Part shown: piece after piece, positions 32,085 to 43,560 of the stretch | How positions within the stretch are numbered: the stretch's first letter is position 1 | Layout: every line of letters begins with the position of its first letter | From: Nannobrachium achirus | Taxonomy: Eukaryota; Chordata; Actinopteri; Myctophiformes; Myctophidae | Assembly (NCBI GenBank): GCA_963921795.1 | Contig: OY997639.1 | Coordinates: 59,236,153 to 59,300,152, forward strand | Direction of reading: 5' to 3' | DNA: 64,000 bases | Program-made: the position numbers and the translations under genes | Notes under the pieces: generated by a model | The model's database searches: none | What the model was told of the DNA's origin: nothing | What the model saw: the letters and a program-made list of their open reading frames with translations, nothing else

Positions 32085-32466
32085 AGATCTATAGAACATG
32101 GGGTTGGGCCTGTAGATCTGTAAAACATAAGGAAGACTCCATAGATCTATAGAATGTATGGGTAAATCTGTAGATCTGTAGAATATAGGGATGGGCCTAG
32201 GAATGAGCCCATAGATGTGTAAAACATGGATGGGACCTTAGAAACATGGATTGACTGATAGCTCTATAGATTATGGGGATGGGCATGTAGATCTGAAAAC
32301 ATGTGGATGACTCCATAGATATATAACAGCGGGGTGTTCCTGTAGATCTGAAAACATATGGATGACTCAATAGATCTATAGAACACAAAGATGGGCCTGT
32401 AGATCTGTAAAACATATGATGACTCCATAGATCTGTAAAACATAGGGAAGACTCCATAGATCTATA
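32085..32466. repeat. AGATCT satellite, block 1
   Basis: Half-units of about 27 bp alternate TAGATCTGTAAAACATAGGG and TAGATCTATAGAACATGGGG. Longer blocks repeat at about 350 bp. The array continues at 33,661 after a solo LTR. Confidence 0.85.
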
Positions 32467-33660
32467 TGTGACAAAGTGGTATAGTTTAAATTAATTGCCA
32501 GACAACGCCACCTGGGGAATTGCGCCCCAGGAAATATTTATCTTAGAGAAATAATGTGTAAAAATGTGTGAACTATTCCTTTAAGCCTCAAACAACCATA
32601 TCTCTTTAGTGCAGCGGAAACTTGTTGGTTTCGGTTGGACGCTGTCTTCTAGCTTGCTGTGGATGCAACTTTATGTTGTGAAATATCAGGCTTGTATTCT
32701 GTTTACTTTCATGCATTTGCTGTTCATATGTTTATACATTCATGTGGGGAATCTACCCTGTGTAATCATTAAACAATGCTGAGTTTAATAGCTGAACTGG
32801 TGCTCCTGTGTAACGTCTCATAACTGGACTCTTAGGATATAGAACGGCGCATCAAGAACCACTTCAACTATTACCCTTTGTACAATGGTAACTCCTCACA
32901 CAAGTTCGTTTTACATAAACCCAGGTAGAAACATGTTTCAACAAAATAGGCTTTTTATTAAATACATCAAGTTAATTTCAACATTTCATCAATATCATCA
33001 TTTAACAACAAAAACTAGAAGGGATTCAGTGGAGAGCAATACTAACAGTCAATAATAAGAAACTGTGCTCTAATATGGGCCAGGGACCAAAACAGGAGAA
33101 TTAGGACCCAGTATAGTATATTTACAATTGTAAGCCTATTTGAGTACCGAATATAATGAACCAAACAATAATGTTGGCCCCACAATGTGAGGCTAGGAAG
33201 GCAGGGTGCCATATCCTCCTGCTGACAGGTTGTTGTATGACTGGGAGGATTCAAGCAGTTGTGTGCATTTCTTATGGAGTGATATCAATCAGCAAAACCC
33301 CAAGCAAAACAGCAGTTGTCACCTGGTCTGTGTTTGCCCGAGTCACACACGTGCCGCAGCAGCAGACAGCCGGACGCTGGGCAGTATTACACAGGTGTGT
33401 GTGGCACATTGTTGCCACACACCAAGGTAGGGACTCCGGAAGGAGTTTTAGGGAGAGCCTTAACTGAGGAAGTCACAATTATAGCTGAAGCCCATCAGGC
33501 CAGCGGGAGCTGTGGGGCACCGTCCGTGTGCTGCACCAGCGAGGAGAGACAAACAGCTCACTCGCAGCTGCAAGCCATGCTGCCTAAATAGTGTGCTCAA
33601 TCAGGACACTAACAAGTGGGGGGAGGATGGGCTGTGGGAACCAACGCCCATACTGCTACA
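32467..33660 (-). mobile_element. Solo LTR fossil in the satellite
   Basis: A 1194-bp TG...CA unit interrupts the satellite exactly and is flanked by TATA on both sides (32,463-32,466 and 33,661-33,664), consistent with a 4-bp target duplication. On the minus strand it starts TGTAGCAGTATGGGCG, has an AATAAA signal near 32,955, and ends with the stem CCTGGGG...CCCCAGG, then GTGGCGTTGTC, then CTTTGTCACA. No internal region remains, as expected after LTR-LTR recombination. Retrovirus- or Gypsy-type; moderately old. Confidence 0.65.
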
Positions 33661-34255
33661 TATAGAATGTATGGGTAAAACTGTAGATCTGTAGGATATA
33701 GGGATGGGCCTAGGAATGAGCCCATAGATCTGTAAAACATGGTTTGGACCGTAGAAACATGGATTGACCCATAGCTCTATAGAACATGGGGATGGGCATG
33801 TACTGTAGATCTGAAAACAAATGGAGGACTCCATAGATCTATAGAACAGGGGGATGGACCTGTAGATCTGGAAACATATGGATGACTCAATAGATCTATA
33901 GAACACGAGGATGGGCCTGTAGATCTCTAAAACATATGATGCCTCCATAGATCTATAGAACATGGGGTTGGGCCTGTAGATTTGTAAAACATAGGGAAGA
34001 CTCCATAGTTCTAGAACGTATTGGTAAAACTGTAGATCTGTAGGATATAGGGATGGGCCTAGAAATTAGCCCATAGATCTGTAAAACATATGGATGGGGC
34101 CTTAGAAACATGGATTGACCCATAGCTCTATAGAACATGGGGATGGGCATGTTGATCTGAAAACATATGGATGACTCAATAGATCTACAGAACACAAGGA
34201 TGGGACATAGGGAAGACTCCATAGATCTATAGAACATTCTGTTGGGCCTGTAGTT
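33661..34255. repeat. AGATCT satellite, block 2
   Basis: Continuation of the satellite. The block starting near 33,667 (GTATGGGTAAAACTGTAGATC) repeats at about 34,015, a higher-order period near 350 bp. Isolated units recur at 48,246-48,325 and 63,046-63,228. Confidence 0.85.
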
Positions 34256-34322
34256 GTCTGGCTATGAGAGACTAGCCAATGAGGGAGCACCGTTCTTGGT
34301 GACGTCACCACCAAGTGCAACC

Positions 34323-34332
34323 AGATATAAAT
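34323..34332 (+). promoter_or_regulatory. TATA-like box upstream of the repeat frame
   Basis: GATATAAATAAC lies about 160 bp before the first ATG of the 174-codon frame, with a TGACGTCA CRE-type word 25 bp further upstream at about 34,299. Motif-based only. Confidence 0.35.
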
Positions 34333-34486
34333 AACAAGGCGCAAGTTCACACCTCGACAGAGCGCCAACTTGCACACCCACATACATACGGACTGCACCG
34401 AACAGCACCAGAAGTAGTAATTGTGGTCACCACCATCACCGTCGCCTGTAGCTCAGCTCAGCTGTGTGTGCATGTGGAACGCAGTG

Positions 34487-35008
34487 ATGGCCAAGAAGAG
34501 CAACGAGCAACGCGACATGGAACAAAAACTACAAGAGCTCCATGCTAAGGGGCCAGAGGAACTGAGAAATTGCAGCCAGGCAGAACTAATTTTCTATATA
34601 ACAGAACTGTGGAAGAGAGTGTTTACGCCAGTTTCGTTGGACAACAGGACAACAGGACAAAAGCAAGATAGACATGAAGATGATAGTCTTCAGACAGAGA
34701 AGTCACGGCGGGAGCAGGCACTGGACAACAGGATGACAGGACAAAAGCAAGATAATCCTCAGACAGCCAAGGATTGTTCCAACAATCAGGAGCAAGCCTT
34801 ACTGGACAACAGGAAGTCAGGAAAAAAGCAAGTTGTTCCTCAGACAGTCAAGGGTCTTTCCAGCAAGCAGGAGGCAATGACAGACACACTGGAAGAAAAT
34901 GAAAAAAATGAAGAACCCTATAAAAAACGGGAAGGAAACAAACTGATTCCTGGTCAGCCAATCCCAAAGCATCTCTTTGGGATCTCATGGGAGCATAAGA
35001 CAGAATAG
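34487..35008 (+). CDS. Repeat-encoded charged protein, unknown family
   Basis: A 174-codon frame starting MAKKSNEQRDMEQKLQELHA; the ATG at 34,487 is the first in a plausible context. The N-terminal ~50 residues look helical (ELRNCSQAELIFYITELWKR). The middle holds three loose internal repeats of LDNRxTGQKQDxxQT type, and the C-terminus is GQPIPKHLFGISWEHKTE. There are no Cys clusters or membrane segments, and no family is recognised. A second copy of the latter half, split by the retrovirus insertion, is present at 48,433-48,515 and 61,437-61,467. It may be a protein of the composite repeat, possibly a mobile element's accessory frame, or a chance open frame. Confidence 0.4.
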   Translation: MAKKSNEQRDMEQKLQELHAKGPEELRNCSQAELIFYITELWKRVFTPVSLDNRTTGQKQDRHEDDSLQTEKSRREQALDNRMTGQKQDNPQTAKDCSNNQEQALLDNRKSGKKQVVPQTVKGLSSKQEAMTDTLEENEKNEEPYKKREGNKLIPGQPIPKHLFGISWEHKTE

Positions 35009-35130
35009 GATGAGTAACTTTTGTTTATTTCGATATAAAGTAACTGATCTGTTATTTTGGTGGGTGTCAAGGAAACTCCACACTCCACAGATCAACACAT
35101 ATCTGGATGGCTTGAATACACTTGAACGTT

Positions 35131-35810
35131 AGGGACGCGTCGCGTCGCTCCTCGAGGGCAGATGTGTCCAGGGTAGCTCTTGCAGTTTTTTCCTTCTTTT
35201 TCTTTTTTTCTTCCCTTTACGTGTTTCTTTCCTTCTGTGTGACCCTTCTTCACACAGGCCAGACCTAGCATTTGTCTGGGTGGTCTTTGTTTTTATTTCC
35301 GTTTTAGTGTTTACGTGTTTTTATCCGTGTTTTTATTTTTTTCATTGTTCTGACCGGCTGGTCAGCGACCGTGAACAATGGACCTCTAGGCCCAGCCTGT
35401 TTAGCGCGCGGTGTACCCGAACGGTGCCGTGTTTATTTATCCTATAAAGGAGTGAGTCGGGCCATACACGGCTTTCGGTGCCGTGAATCGACCGGTGTGG
35501 GTCGTTGGATTCGATCCGTGACGGCCGGTTTGGGCTGGAACAGCCCGGGAGTTTAAGGACACGATCACCGCTGGGACTACTTTTACGCGCGGACTTGCGG
35601 ATGTAGCCATGTGTTTCTTTTTTTTTTTTTTTTTTTAAAGACGTGGAACTGGACTGTTGCAAGGTACACAGTGCACGCTTACGGTTCACGGAGTGAACCA
35701 TGGACATGAACATTATCGCGGGAGACAAGGAGGCGATGTGGACGGATAGGACCGCCGTGCGCAGACGGCGCATGGATACGGACAACAACAACCGGCGCAC
35801 GGAGACGCTC
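35131..35810 (+). mobile_element. L2 LINE 5' region
   Basis: GC-rich start AGGGACGCGTCGCGTCGCTC, pyrimidine-rich tracts, then a small frame starting at 35,700 (MDMNIIAGDKEAMWTDR). It ends where the Pao LTR begins; the LINE resumes at 43,200. Confidence 0.65.
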
Positions 35811-36310
35811 TATTTTAGACTTTGCTAGTTAGTTTTGGAAAGTGCTGACCACCCAAGTTTCTCCAGTAAAAGAGAATGACGTGACATGAAACAGTATTTA
35901 AGTCGATGACATTTATTATCCCAAGTTTGCCATGGTTCTGACAGAGAGAAATAAACAACAAAAGAAATCAATTAACTCTTCCCATGCCACAGATGAGAAT
36001 TTACGAGAATAATACAAATGGATCATTTCTTTTTTATTATTATTATTATTATTATTTTTTTCATTTTTTTTTTTTTTTTTTTTTTAAGATGTCAAAATGA
36101 CCTGAGATCAGAGAGATGCTTTTCTCTGTTTGTGTGTTGGCTCCCTCGTTTAGCTGATTGAGAAAATGTGTGTACATTCTAGTGGATGGACACTTTTTTT
36201 TATTCATTTTTTATGCCATTATGTCCATTATTGGGGATCACTGGGGACGCAGTGAGGGGGACCTGGCCACCAGAGGCTGCCATCGGCCAGCATGATGAAA
36301 ATTCACAACA
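35811..36310 (-). repeat. BEL/Pao 3' LTR
   Basis: A 500-bp LTR. The outer ~175 bp and inner ~85 bp match the other LTR closely, while the middle ~240 bp does not look homologous. Confidence 0.75.
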
Positions 36311-38741
36311 GCCGCCCCCACGGCAGCTCAGCTGCTGTGACTGACCATGGATTTTCCAGAGTGTGGTCAAGGTGGCAGCGAAGTTAAATGGATAAGGCGA
36401 GCAACAGGTCGGGTATAGGTACGGTCCTTAATCTGTCTGCGGATCTGACCCGTCCGTCCGGGCTGGTGTGGACCTTTACAATCTGTCCAATTGGCCACTG
36501 TGCTCTGGGCAGTTGGGGGTCAATAACCAGGACTATCATGTCCTCCTTCAGATTATTAGTTTCCGTGGTCCATTTGTTCCGAGATTGTAACGTCGGGTGA
36601 TAGTCACGAATGAAATGTGACCAGAACTGATCTGCCAGGATTTGGCTGTGACGCCAATGCCGCCGCCCCATGGACTCAGGAGCATAGGACACTTGAGGCA
36701 AGGTGGAATCACGCCGCCCCATGAGGAGCATGTTGGGTGTGACAGGATCCAGGTCAGCCACATCAGACTAGGTATATCCCAAGGGTTTCGAATTGAGGAT
36801 GCCTTCTACCTCCGTCAGCACGGTATGAAGGACATCCTCTGACACTGACTGGTGTCCGATGGCAACCTGGAGTGCGTTTTTTACAGATCGGATCTCCCGC
36901 TCCCAGATACCTCCGAAGTGGGGAGAGTTTGGAGGATTGAACTTGAAGGTGAGTGATAGGCACAAAGTCCTTTCTGTAGCTCTGGTTCCATGGCCTGAAA
37001 TGCTTCCTGGAGCTCCCGTTCAGCACCACGGAAATTTGTGCCCCTATCAGAATACAGTTCCGCAGGTCTCCCTCTGCGTGAAATGAACCTCCTGAGAAAG
37101 GAGGAATGCATCTGAATCCAGAGAATTGAGAAGTTCGAGATGCACTGCCCGGCTTGTCATGCATTTGAGTATCACACCCCAGCGTTTCTCTGTACGACGT
37201 CCAATTTTAACCATGAAGGGGCCGAAACAGTCAACGCCCGTAGAATGGAAAGGAGGGCTCAAGAGCCTAAGACGAGCAGGTGGTAGGTCAGCCATCAGGG
37301 GGACCTTAGGCTTTGCCCGCCAACGGTGGCAGTCTGGGCATGATGATTGATGGCGTTTCACGGCCTGCCTCCCACGGAGAATCCAGTAGTGCCTACGGAT
37401 TTCAGCAAAGACACGCTCAGGGCCAGAATGGAGCAGTCGTTCATCGAAGTCCTTATTGAGCAGTTTAGTGACTGGGTGTAAAGGATCCAACACCACAGGG
37501 TGCAAAGGAGACTGGCAGGACCCTTGAACATTACGAAGCCTTCCACCAACCCTGATGAGGCCTGTCAGCCCGTCAAGTTCAGGGGCAAGAGTTCTGAGCT
37601 TACTGCCGGTAGGGAGAGGCTGGTTGGCCTGAAGAGATTTCAGTTCCATGGGGAAACTCTCAGATTGGCATCGTTTGAGAACTTGGAGCTCAGAATCGGT
37701 GTAAGTTGGTTTGGGTGAATTCTCAGAAGCTTGACTGTGGAGCTTATCGTAGGTAGCTTGTACCAAGTCCTTCCATGAGGAGTACTGAGTCAGATCGTAT
37801 GGCAGTTGACCTGGGGTTTGGATGGTGGTCAAACTGCAAAAGTTTAGACCTCTGAGTTCAGTAGGATCGGATTGGACTGAGCTTTTAGGCCGCACAGGCC
37901 AGCTGTCATGTGGTTGCTGAAGGAAGGGGGGCCTGTTCCTCCATCGATTTGTCTGTGATAGGTCAGCAAGGGTTTTCCCTCTGGTGATGTCATCAGCAGG
38001 ATTATTGGGGGAATCCACATAACGCCAGGAATTAAGGTCAGTGAGCTCTTGAATATTCGTCACTCTTACGCCAACAAACACCTTGAAACGGCAAGATTCC
38101 GATTGCAGCCATTCAAGAACCGTAGTTGTATGGCGAAGCGGAATGTTGAGCTCCCTTTGCAAGAGGTGAGCTAATTGGGCCCCAGCCAAGGCACCGCATA
38201 GCTCAAGGCGTGGCATGGACAGTTGTCTCTTTGGGGCAACTCTGGACCTAGCCATGATGAAGCTGGTATGGGTTTCTCCATCATACTCATTCCTCAGGTA
38301 GGCGACTTCTCCGTAGGCCCGTTCCGAAGCATCACAGAAGACATGGAGGTCGTGAGACAGGACAGTGGGTCTATTGGCTGGTGTATAACACCGAGGAATG
38401 GAGATAGACTCAAGACAAGGCAGCTCAGCCTCCCAGGCTCCCCAGGCAGCCCGGATGTCCTCGGGCAAGTGGGGGTCATCCCAGTCTCTCTGCTTCGACC
38501 ATGGCTGCTGGACAAGAACTTTGGCTCGGGTAAGATAGGGTATAAGGAACCCTAATGGGTCATACTGCTGAGCCAGAACTTGATAAATCCTCCTCATAGT
38601 TAAAGGGGAAGATTGTGGGGGCTTGTGCTGATAGCTCAAGACATCAGGTATGCATTCCACTTCAGGCCCAGAGTGGATTCGACTGGTTCAACGATTCTGT
38701 GAGAGCCATAGTTCTAAGCTCTGCGAGCGGGCTTCGGAGGG

Positions 38742-39981
38742 CAGAGTCCTGCACGGGTCCAATTTTGACAACCCGGCCCGTCATTAATCAGATCCGTGGA
38801 CCGCCCGTCTACCCGTGATTATATAAAAATCAAAACCAGATCCGCTCCGCCCGTCAAAAAAAGGACCCGTCGCCCGGCCCGTTACCCATGATTACATGCA
38901 TTAAAGTAAAAACAGCCGTGCGTGCCTTCTTCCAATGGCATTGCACTCTATTTTCACTCCATAGGCCCTAGTTGATCCCCCTGCATGCCGTCAGAAAATG
39001 CTGCCTATTATTAATAGGTCTATTATTATTTGGATGAAGTAGAACAACCATTAAAACTAATCATAATCATTTAAAATTGTATCTTGATCTGACTGACACT
39101 GTCACGACAGCTTGCTGCTGATACGTTCTGCCTCCGCTGCTGTGTGCAGTTGTATTTGTCATACGATGGTGTCGCGCATTGAAAATATCAGAGCTACAAG
39201 CTCACAACATGTCGTAACTTGCAGCTTTGCGAGCTTGCATGTCTGCTATACTCGACACGCACCGTCATACGGCGAAGCACATATCCAGCTTTTCACAGCA
39301 AAGAGGGAACTCCTCTCTGTCTTTATGGCTACTGTTATGATGATAAACAGCCCCAGGTAATCTAAACCAAACCGGACCCAGTTGACGATAATAGAATAGT
39401 CATGGAATCACGTGGATATTATACAATCAAGCACCTTTCTGATCGCAGCAATGGATGTGGTTGAATTGGACAAGTTGATTGCAGGCAAGTCATCCCTCCT
39501 TTCGCCCAATCATCATGACATAAAAGTAAAACAAACACAGTCCCCCTCAGACTTGTAGGTTTCCATATTAAGGTGTAGGCTAAAGCCCAAATCATATTAG
39601 TTTGGGCAACTACATTGCGCTAGGCAAGCAGATCACTCGCGGCCACTTTATTCAGTTGTGTTGTGTGTCGGTGTCCTCACTGTGAGGATGTGCGCTCCAG
39701 CCGGCTGCCGCCGCTCTGTGTGTGACTTGACGTTTAGGTGGAAACAGTGCTGTATGCATGCCGTGGTTGTCCTGCTGCTCACTGTGCGCTCTTGTGACGT
39801 TGTTTTAGGCAGAAACAGTTGTCTGATTTTCACAGTAAAATGTCACCCGCCCGTGTTTAGTCGCGCACCGCCCGTCCCCGCACCCGCACATTTATAATAG
39901 TAAATATTCCGCCCGTTGTCGCCCGTCAATCACGGGTACCCGTCGGATACCCGCGGGGCCCCGACCCGTTGCAGGACTCTG
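38742..39981. mobile_element. Non-autonomous hAT element with CCCGTC iterons
   Basis: The 1240-bp element runs from CAGAGTCCTGCACGGGTC to the inverted GACCCGTTGCAGGACTCTG. Its 8-bp flanks TCGGAGGG and TCGGGGGG (38,734-38,741 and 39,982-39,989) differ at one base. Both ends repeat GCCCGTC and CCCGT words. CAGAG...CTCTG termini are classic hAT. There is no transposase frame. A CTACAAGCTCACAAC hairpin motif lies at 39,186-39,252. It sits within the Pao pol region and is younger than that element. Confidence 0.9.
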
Positions 39982-42197
39982 TCGGGGGGTAGATGAGCTA
40001 CCACAGCCTGATGATTGCTGGCCCACTGTCTCACCTCAAAGCCACCTGAGAATTCATTCATAGACATCAGGGGCCGCTTCTCTGTCCATATTTCGCCAGA
40101 GAAATCTGAGCAAGGGCCGGTCCTCTGGTAGCAATCGGACTTGGTGGAACATGCCCTTGATATCGCCGCTAACCGCCACTGGATATTGATGGAAACGAAG
40201 TAGGACCCCGATAAGAGTAGGGCTCAGTGTTGGACCAGGGAGTAACTGGTCATTCAAGCAGATGCCCTGATATCTGAATGAGCAGTTGAAAACCAGGCGG
40301 TCTTTGTTGTTATGATGGACGAGATGGTGAGGTAGGTACCATGATTCTGTTGAACTGTGGACAGCTTCAGTAGATATCTTCTTGACATAGCCAGCCTCCT
40401 CCAGCTTAGATATTTCCGCAGATATTTTGTAGATGGCTGCCTTCTCCCGGTCTTTTAGGAGCCTCCGTTCCGTACTCCGTAGGTGAGACATGATAGCCTC
40501 CATTGGGACCTTTAGTTTGGGAGCATCGTGCATCAGAAGAAGGGGAGTTGCATAGTGCTCAATGCCATCCATATTCACTCTCTCTGTTCGGGCTTCCAAT
40601 ATCTCGATTGCTTGTTTGTCCTGTTGGGACCTTGTGACTTGTTTCTCACTGCGGAAGGGTAAGACATCCAGCTTCCATAGCCTTTCGACATGGCCAAGTA
40701 AGGGATCAGCTGGATTAATGGAAGCGGTGAATAGACATTGATGCGCCGAAGGGCGGTTTTGAGGGAGACCCTCATGACCTTGGAGGGTCCATCCCAGCTG
40801 TGTGTGCACCGCCAGGGGACCTCCCTGAGGGCCTCTTCTCACCGGCTCTGTAGGTGAGATCAGATGAGAGTTGTCGGATCCAATCAAGACCAGAGGTTGG
40901 ACATTTCGGAAGGATGGAAGGGGAATATCCCTCAGATATGAATAATGGCGCTGGAGGGTCTGGACCGGGTAGGTTTGGTCAATGAGATCAATTCTGTTGG
41001 CTGTGAATGCTTGCCTGATGGGGTAAGACCCGAAGATGGAGCTCACCACAGTCGGGGCAGGGCTTCTTCAGGGTGCATTCTTCCGACAGATGAGAGGTAC
41101 GGCCACACCTCCAACATCTATTTCCCTTCATTATCCATGATTTAAGTTCCTCTTTAGACACTCAGTTGTTGTGCTGGAGACCCCTGGTGGGATGGGGATA
41201 GCTGTAGTTGGGAACCGGGGTAAGAGAGAGACTGAGAATGGAGAGGTGGATTGCTGGGATGAGAAGGAGGATGGCTGGGATGAGAAGGAGGATTGCTGGA
41301 ATGAGAAGGAAGGATGTAATGGGTGCGGTTGCCTCCAGGAGGCGCTCTGTCAGGAGGAATGTGGGCACCCTGCTGAATAGGGCCCAGAAGTGGTTGAGAA
41401 TAAGCAGGATTGGCCTGGAGTGATATGGCCTGAGAGTGGACCACATGAATAGGGGACGAGGGGGACCATCTTGTCTGGAGCTCACACCTTGAGTGTTTGA
41501 AGATATGGATGGAAGTTAAGAAGGGACTGCTGGAGTTTTCTTAACTGTGCTCAAAGGAAGATTATAAAGCTTAAAGGCAGTGAAGTGCTCCAATGCAGAG
41601 TCGCTGGAGGGAGTGAATTACACTTTGACATTTCTTGGCCTGACAGCAGGTTCAGATTCAGGATCTGGGTTATTCTGAGGTGTGGAGGTTCCCACATGAT
41701 GAGGGTGATGCTGGTTCTGATCTCCTACCGGTGAAAGAGCACCTCCTTGTGGTTCAAGTTGGATCAGCTCCTCTTCATCATTATCCTCTTCATTTCCACC
41801 AACTTCAAGGATGGAGGTGGGTGGAGGTGCTCCCCCTACTGCTCCATGTTGATCGGTGGTATTCTGCTGATCTGTGCTCTGGCTCATCAGAAATGTGCTA
41901 TGTGCTCCAGGACTGTTTGTCTTTCCTTTCTCCTCCTTTCAAGCTCCTCCATTTTCTCCGCTTCTTCCCTCTCGGCCTTCTTCAGGGCTTCTGCCATGTT
42001 AACCAAGGCCTCCCTTATCCTTGGCCTGTGATGATATGGCTTTTTGAAGCAATACACTCTGAGACTGTCCGTATCTGTCTGGTTTATGTCTTTCCCTGCT
42101 GGGATAAACCTTGGTCTTCTCCTCTTCAGCCATAGTTGTTGGTCTCATATACTGTATGTCACACTTGGGCAGTCAGCTTTTCCTGCTCGAAGGACCA

Positions 42198-43194
42198 TAT
42201 TTTAGACTTTGCTAGTTAGTTTTGGAAAGAGCTGACTGTTAAGTAGGAAATAACCATTAAACTGATAATAAATAGAGACGAGAGGAGAAAAGTGTATATG
42301 AGGTTCCGTTGGTTTATTCACGAGAGCTCTATCTTAACATTACAGAGTAGACCATTATATCCCCGCCCACAACATTGTGGGGGGAAAGTTACATTGGATC
42401 ACAGCTGTCATTCGCTAACACAGCTGAACTAAACACAATTGGTGACAAGGATGAGAACCAGGAAGTAGTAAAGTCACGCCACTATGCGAGACAACAGAGG
42501 AGAATAGATTAAAACACCTTGAGTCTCACCTAACATGAGACTTCCTAAAAGCTAACATAATGCTACATCTGTTCACTCTTATAGCCTGGGAACTTTCACA
42601 CATGTCTCATAGCGGTATTAGATCAACTGTCTGAATTCAGGACTATAGGACAGTATTTATAAATTTGAGTTCATTAATAATCACTTTAAATTATCTTGAC
42701 TTAAACACATACACATGATAAATATCTTTCTTATCACTGACCACCCAAGTTTCTCCAGTAAAAGAGAATGACGTGACATGAAACAGTATTTAAGTCGATG
42801 ACATTTATTATCCCAAGTTTGCCATGGTTCTGACAGAGAAAAATAAACAACAAAAGAAATCAATTAATAAACAGTATTTAAATAAAAGTAATAAAGGTAA
42901 ATCATCTTGTAGGCCTACAACAAGGAGATGAAATCATAATGAATACAACAACAAGAAAACAAAAGCTTACATTTTGCATTGACGCATGGCTGCTTGGACA
43001 CTGCATGTAGTGGCTGGTGAAGTGAATGTGTATACTGGGAACTGAGTGTTTGTTAAAGGGACCCACCCGGGCAGGCATTGGTTGCAATCATTGATTTCTT
43101 GCACCAGTCCATTATTGAGGATCACTGGGGACGCAGTGAGGGGGACCTGGCCACCAGAGGCTGCCATCGGCCAGCATGATGAAAATTCACAACA
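42198..43194 (-). repeat. BEL/Pao 5' LTR, enlarged by a solo LTR
   Basis: 997 bp in total, about 492 bp without the inserted solo LTR and its duplicated CTGAC. It starts TATTTTAGAC and ends AATTCACAACA on the plus strand, like the LTR at 35,811. Confidence 0.75.
42237..42736. mobile_element. Solo LTR fossil within the Pao LTR
   Basis: Exactly 500 bp from TGTTAAGTAGG to TCTTTCTTATCA, flanked by perfect 5-bp duplications CTGAC (42,232-42,236 and 42,737-42,741). TG...CA ends and a 5-bp duplication fit Gypsy- or retrovirus-type LTRs. No internal region remains. It is absent from the partner Pao LTR, so it arrived after the Pao element. Confidence 0.85.
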
Positions 43195-43199
43195 CGCTT

Positions 43200-43560
43200 G
43201 CTTACAGTACAGTCGGGAGAAATTACTCTCACTCAAGGATCAATACTCTTTACCCAGTAAAGACATTATTCCTTACCTGAGGACTGGAGGTAGGAGGAAG
43301 AGTAATGGAGGAAGGAGGAAGAGCAGTGGAATTCACAAAGGGAAAAAGCGAGCCCTGTGGAGAATCAAAAACCCCTCTAGCTCCCCTCCCCTCCCCCCCT
43401 CTCCTACACAGCACTGTCTCCCTTCTGTTGTCTTGGGGAATGTTAGATCAGTTCAGGATAATGATATAGCGGACGAACTGGTAACTCTCATGTTATCTCA
43501 GAGTGAATACAAAAATGCCAACATTATCTGTCTTACAGAATCATGGCTGAACAGTTCATG
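43200..43560 (+). mobile_element. L2 LINE, start of the endonuclease domain
   Basis: Encodes YSREKLLSLKDQYSLPSKDI, a basic linker, then LPSVVLGNVRSVQDN and NIICLTESWLNSS. These are the N (GNVRSV) and E (LTESWLN) blocks of an APE-type endonuclease. The frame is interrupted by the hAT element at 43,561 and resumes at 45,184. Confidence 0.8.

Larger units (their letters stand above)
31222..32466. repeat. Composite repeat, segment 1
   Basis: This begins around CGAAGTGTTTCATTGG and contains CATCCACATGATTTACGGTC and CACAGATCAACACATATCTG. It then has five tandem copies (31,530-31,915) of a 75-90-bp unit with CTTTTTCCTCAGCGTTTTGCC, and an AGATCT-rich satellite. The same modules recur at 33,661-35,130, 48,192-48,515, 61,432-61,581 and 63,019-63,230 in the same orientation. 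I do not recognise the family. It is the host DNA of the nested insertions to the right. Confidence 0.75.
34256..35130 (+). repeat. Composite repeat, segment with promoter-like DNA and a reading frame
   Basis: This contains a TATA-like word, the 174-codon frame at 34,487-35,008, and then the CACAGATCAACACATATCTG module up to AACGTT, where the L2 LINE inserted. Parts of the frame recur at 48,433-48,515 and 61,437-61,467, showing it belongs to the repeat. Confidence 0.7.
35811..43194 (-). mobile_element. BEL/Pao LTR retrotransposon fossil, minus strand
   Basis: LTRs at 42,198-43,194 (5', enlarged by a solo LTR insertion) and 35,811-36,310 (3') flank the internal region. They begin TGTTGTGAATTTTC and end CAAAGTCTAAAATA on the minus strand. 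A TGGTCCTTCGAGC primer-binding-like site adjoins the 5' LTR. Parts in order on the minus strand: gag-like (about 42,133-41,150) with a CCHC-type knuckle, A17-type protease and reverse transcriptase (about 41,050-40,050), RNase H (about 38,660-37,900) and integrase (about 37,500-36,390). The 5-bp flanks CGCTC/CGCTT agree with a target duplication within the L2 LINE. It is broken, with several breaks besides two inserted elements, and is of moderate age. Confidence 0.85.

Noticed and set aside
33953-34237. Minus-strand frames rich in MFYRSMESS words
   Set aside because: Translation of the AGATCT satellite; period and composition explain it.
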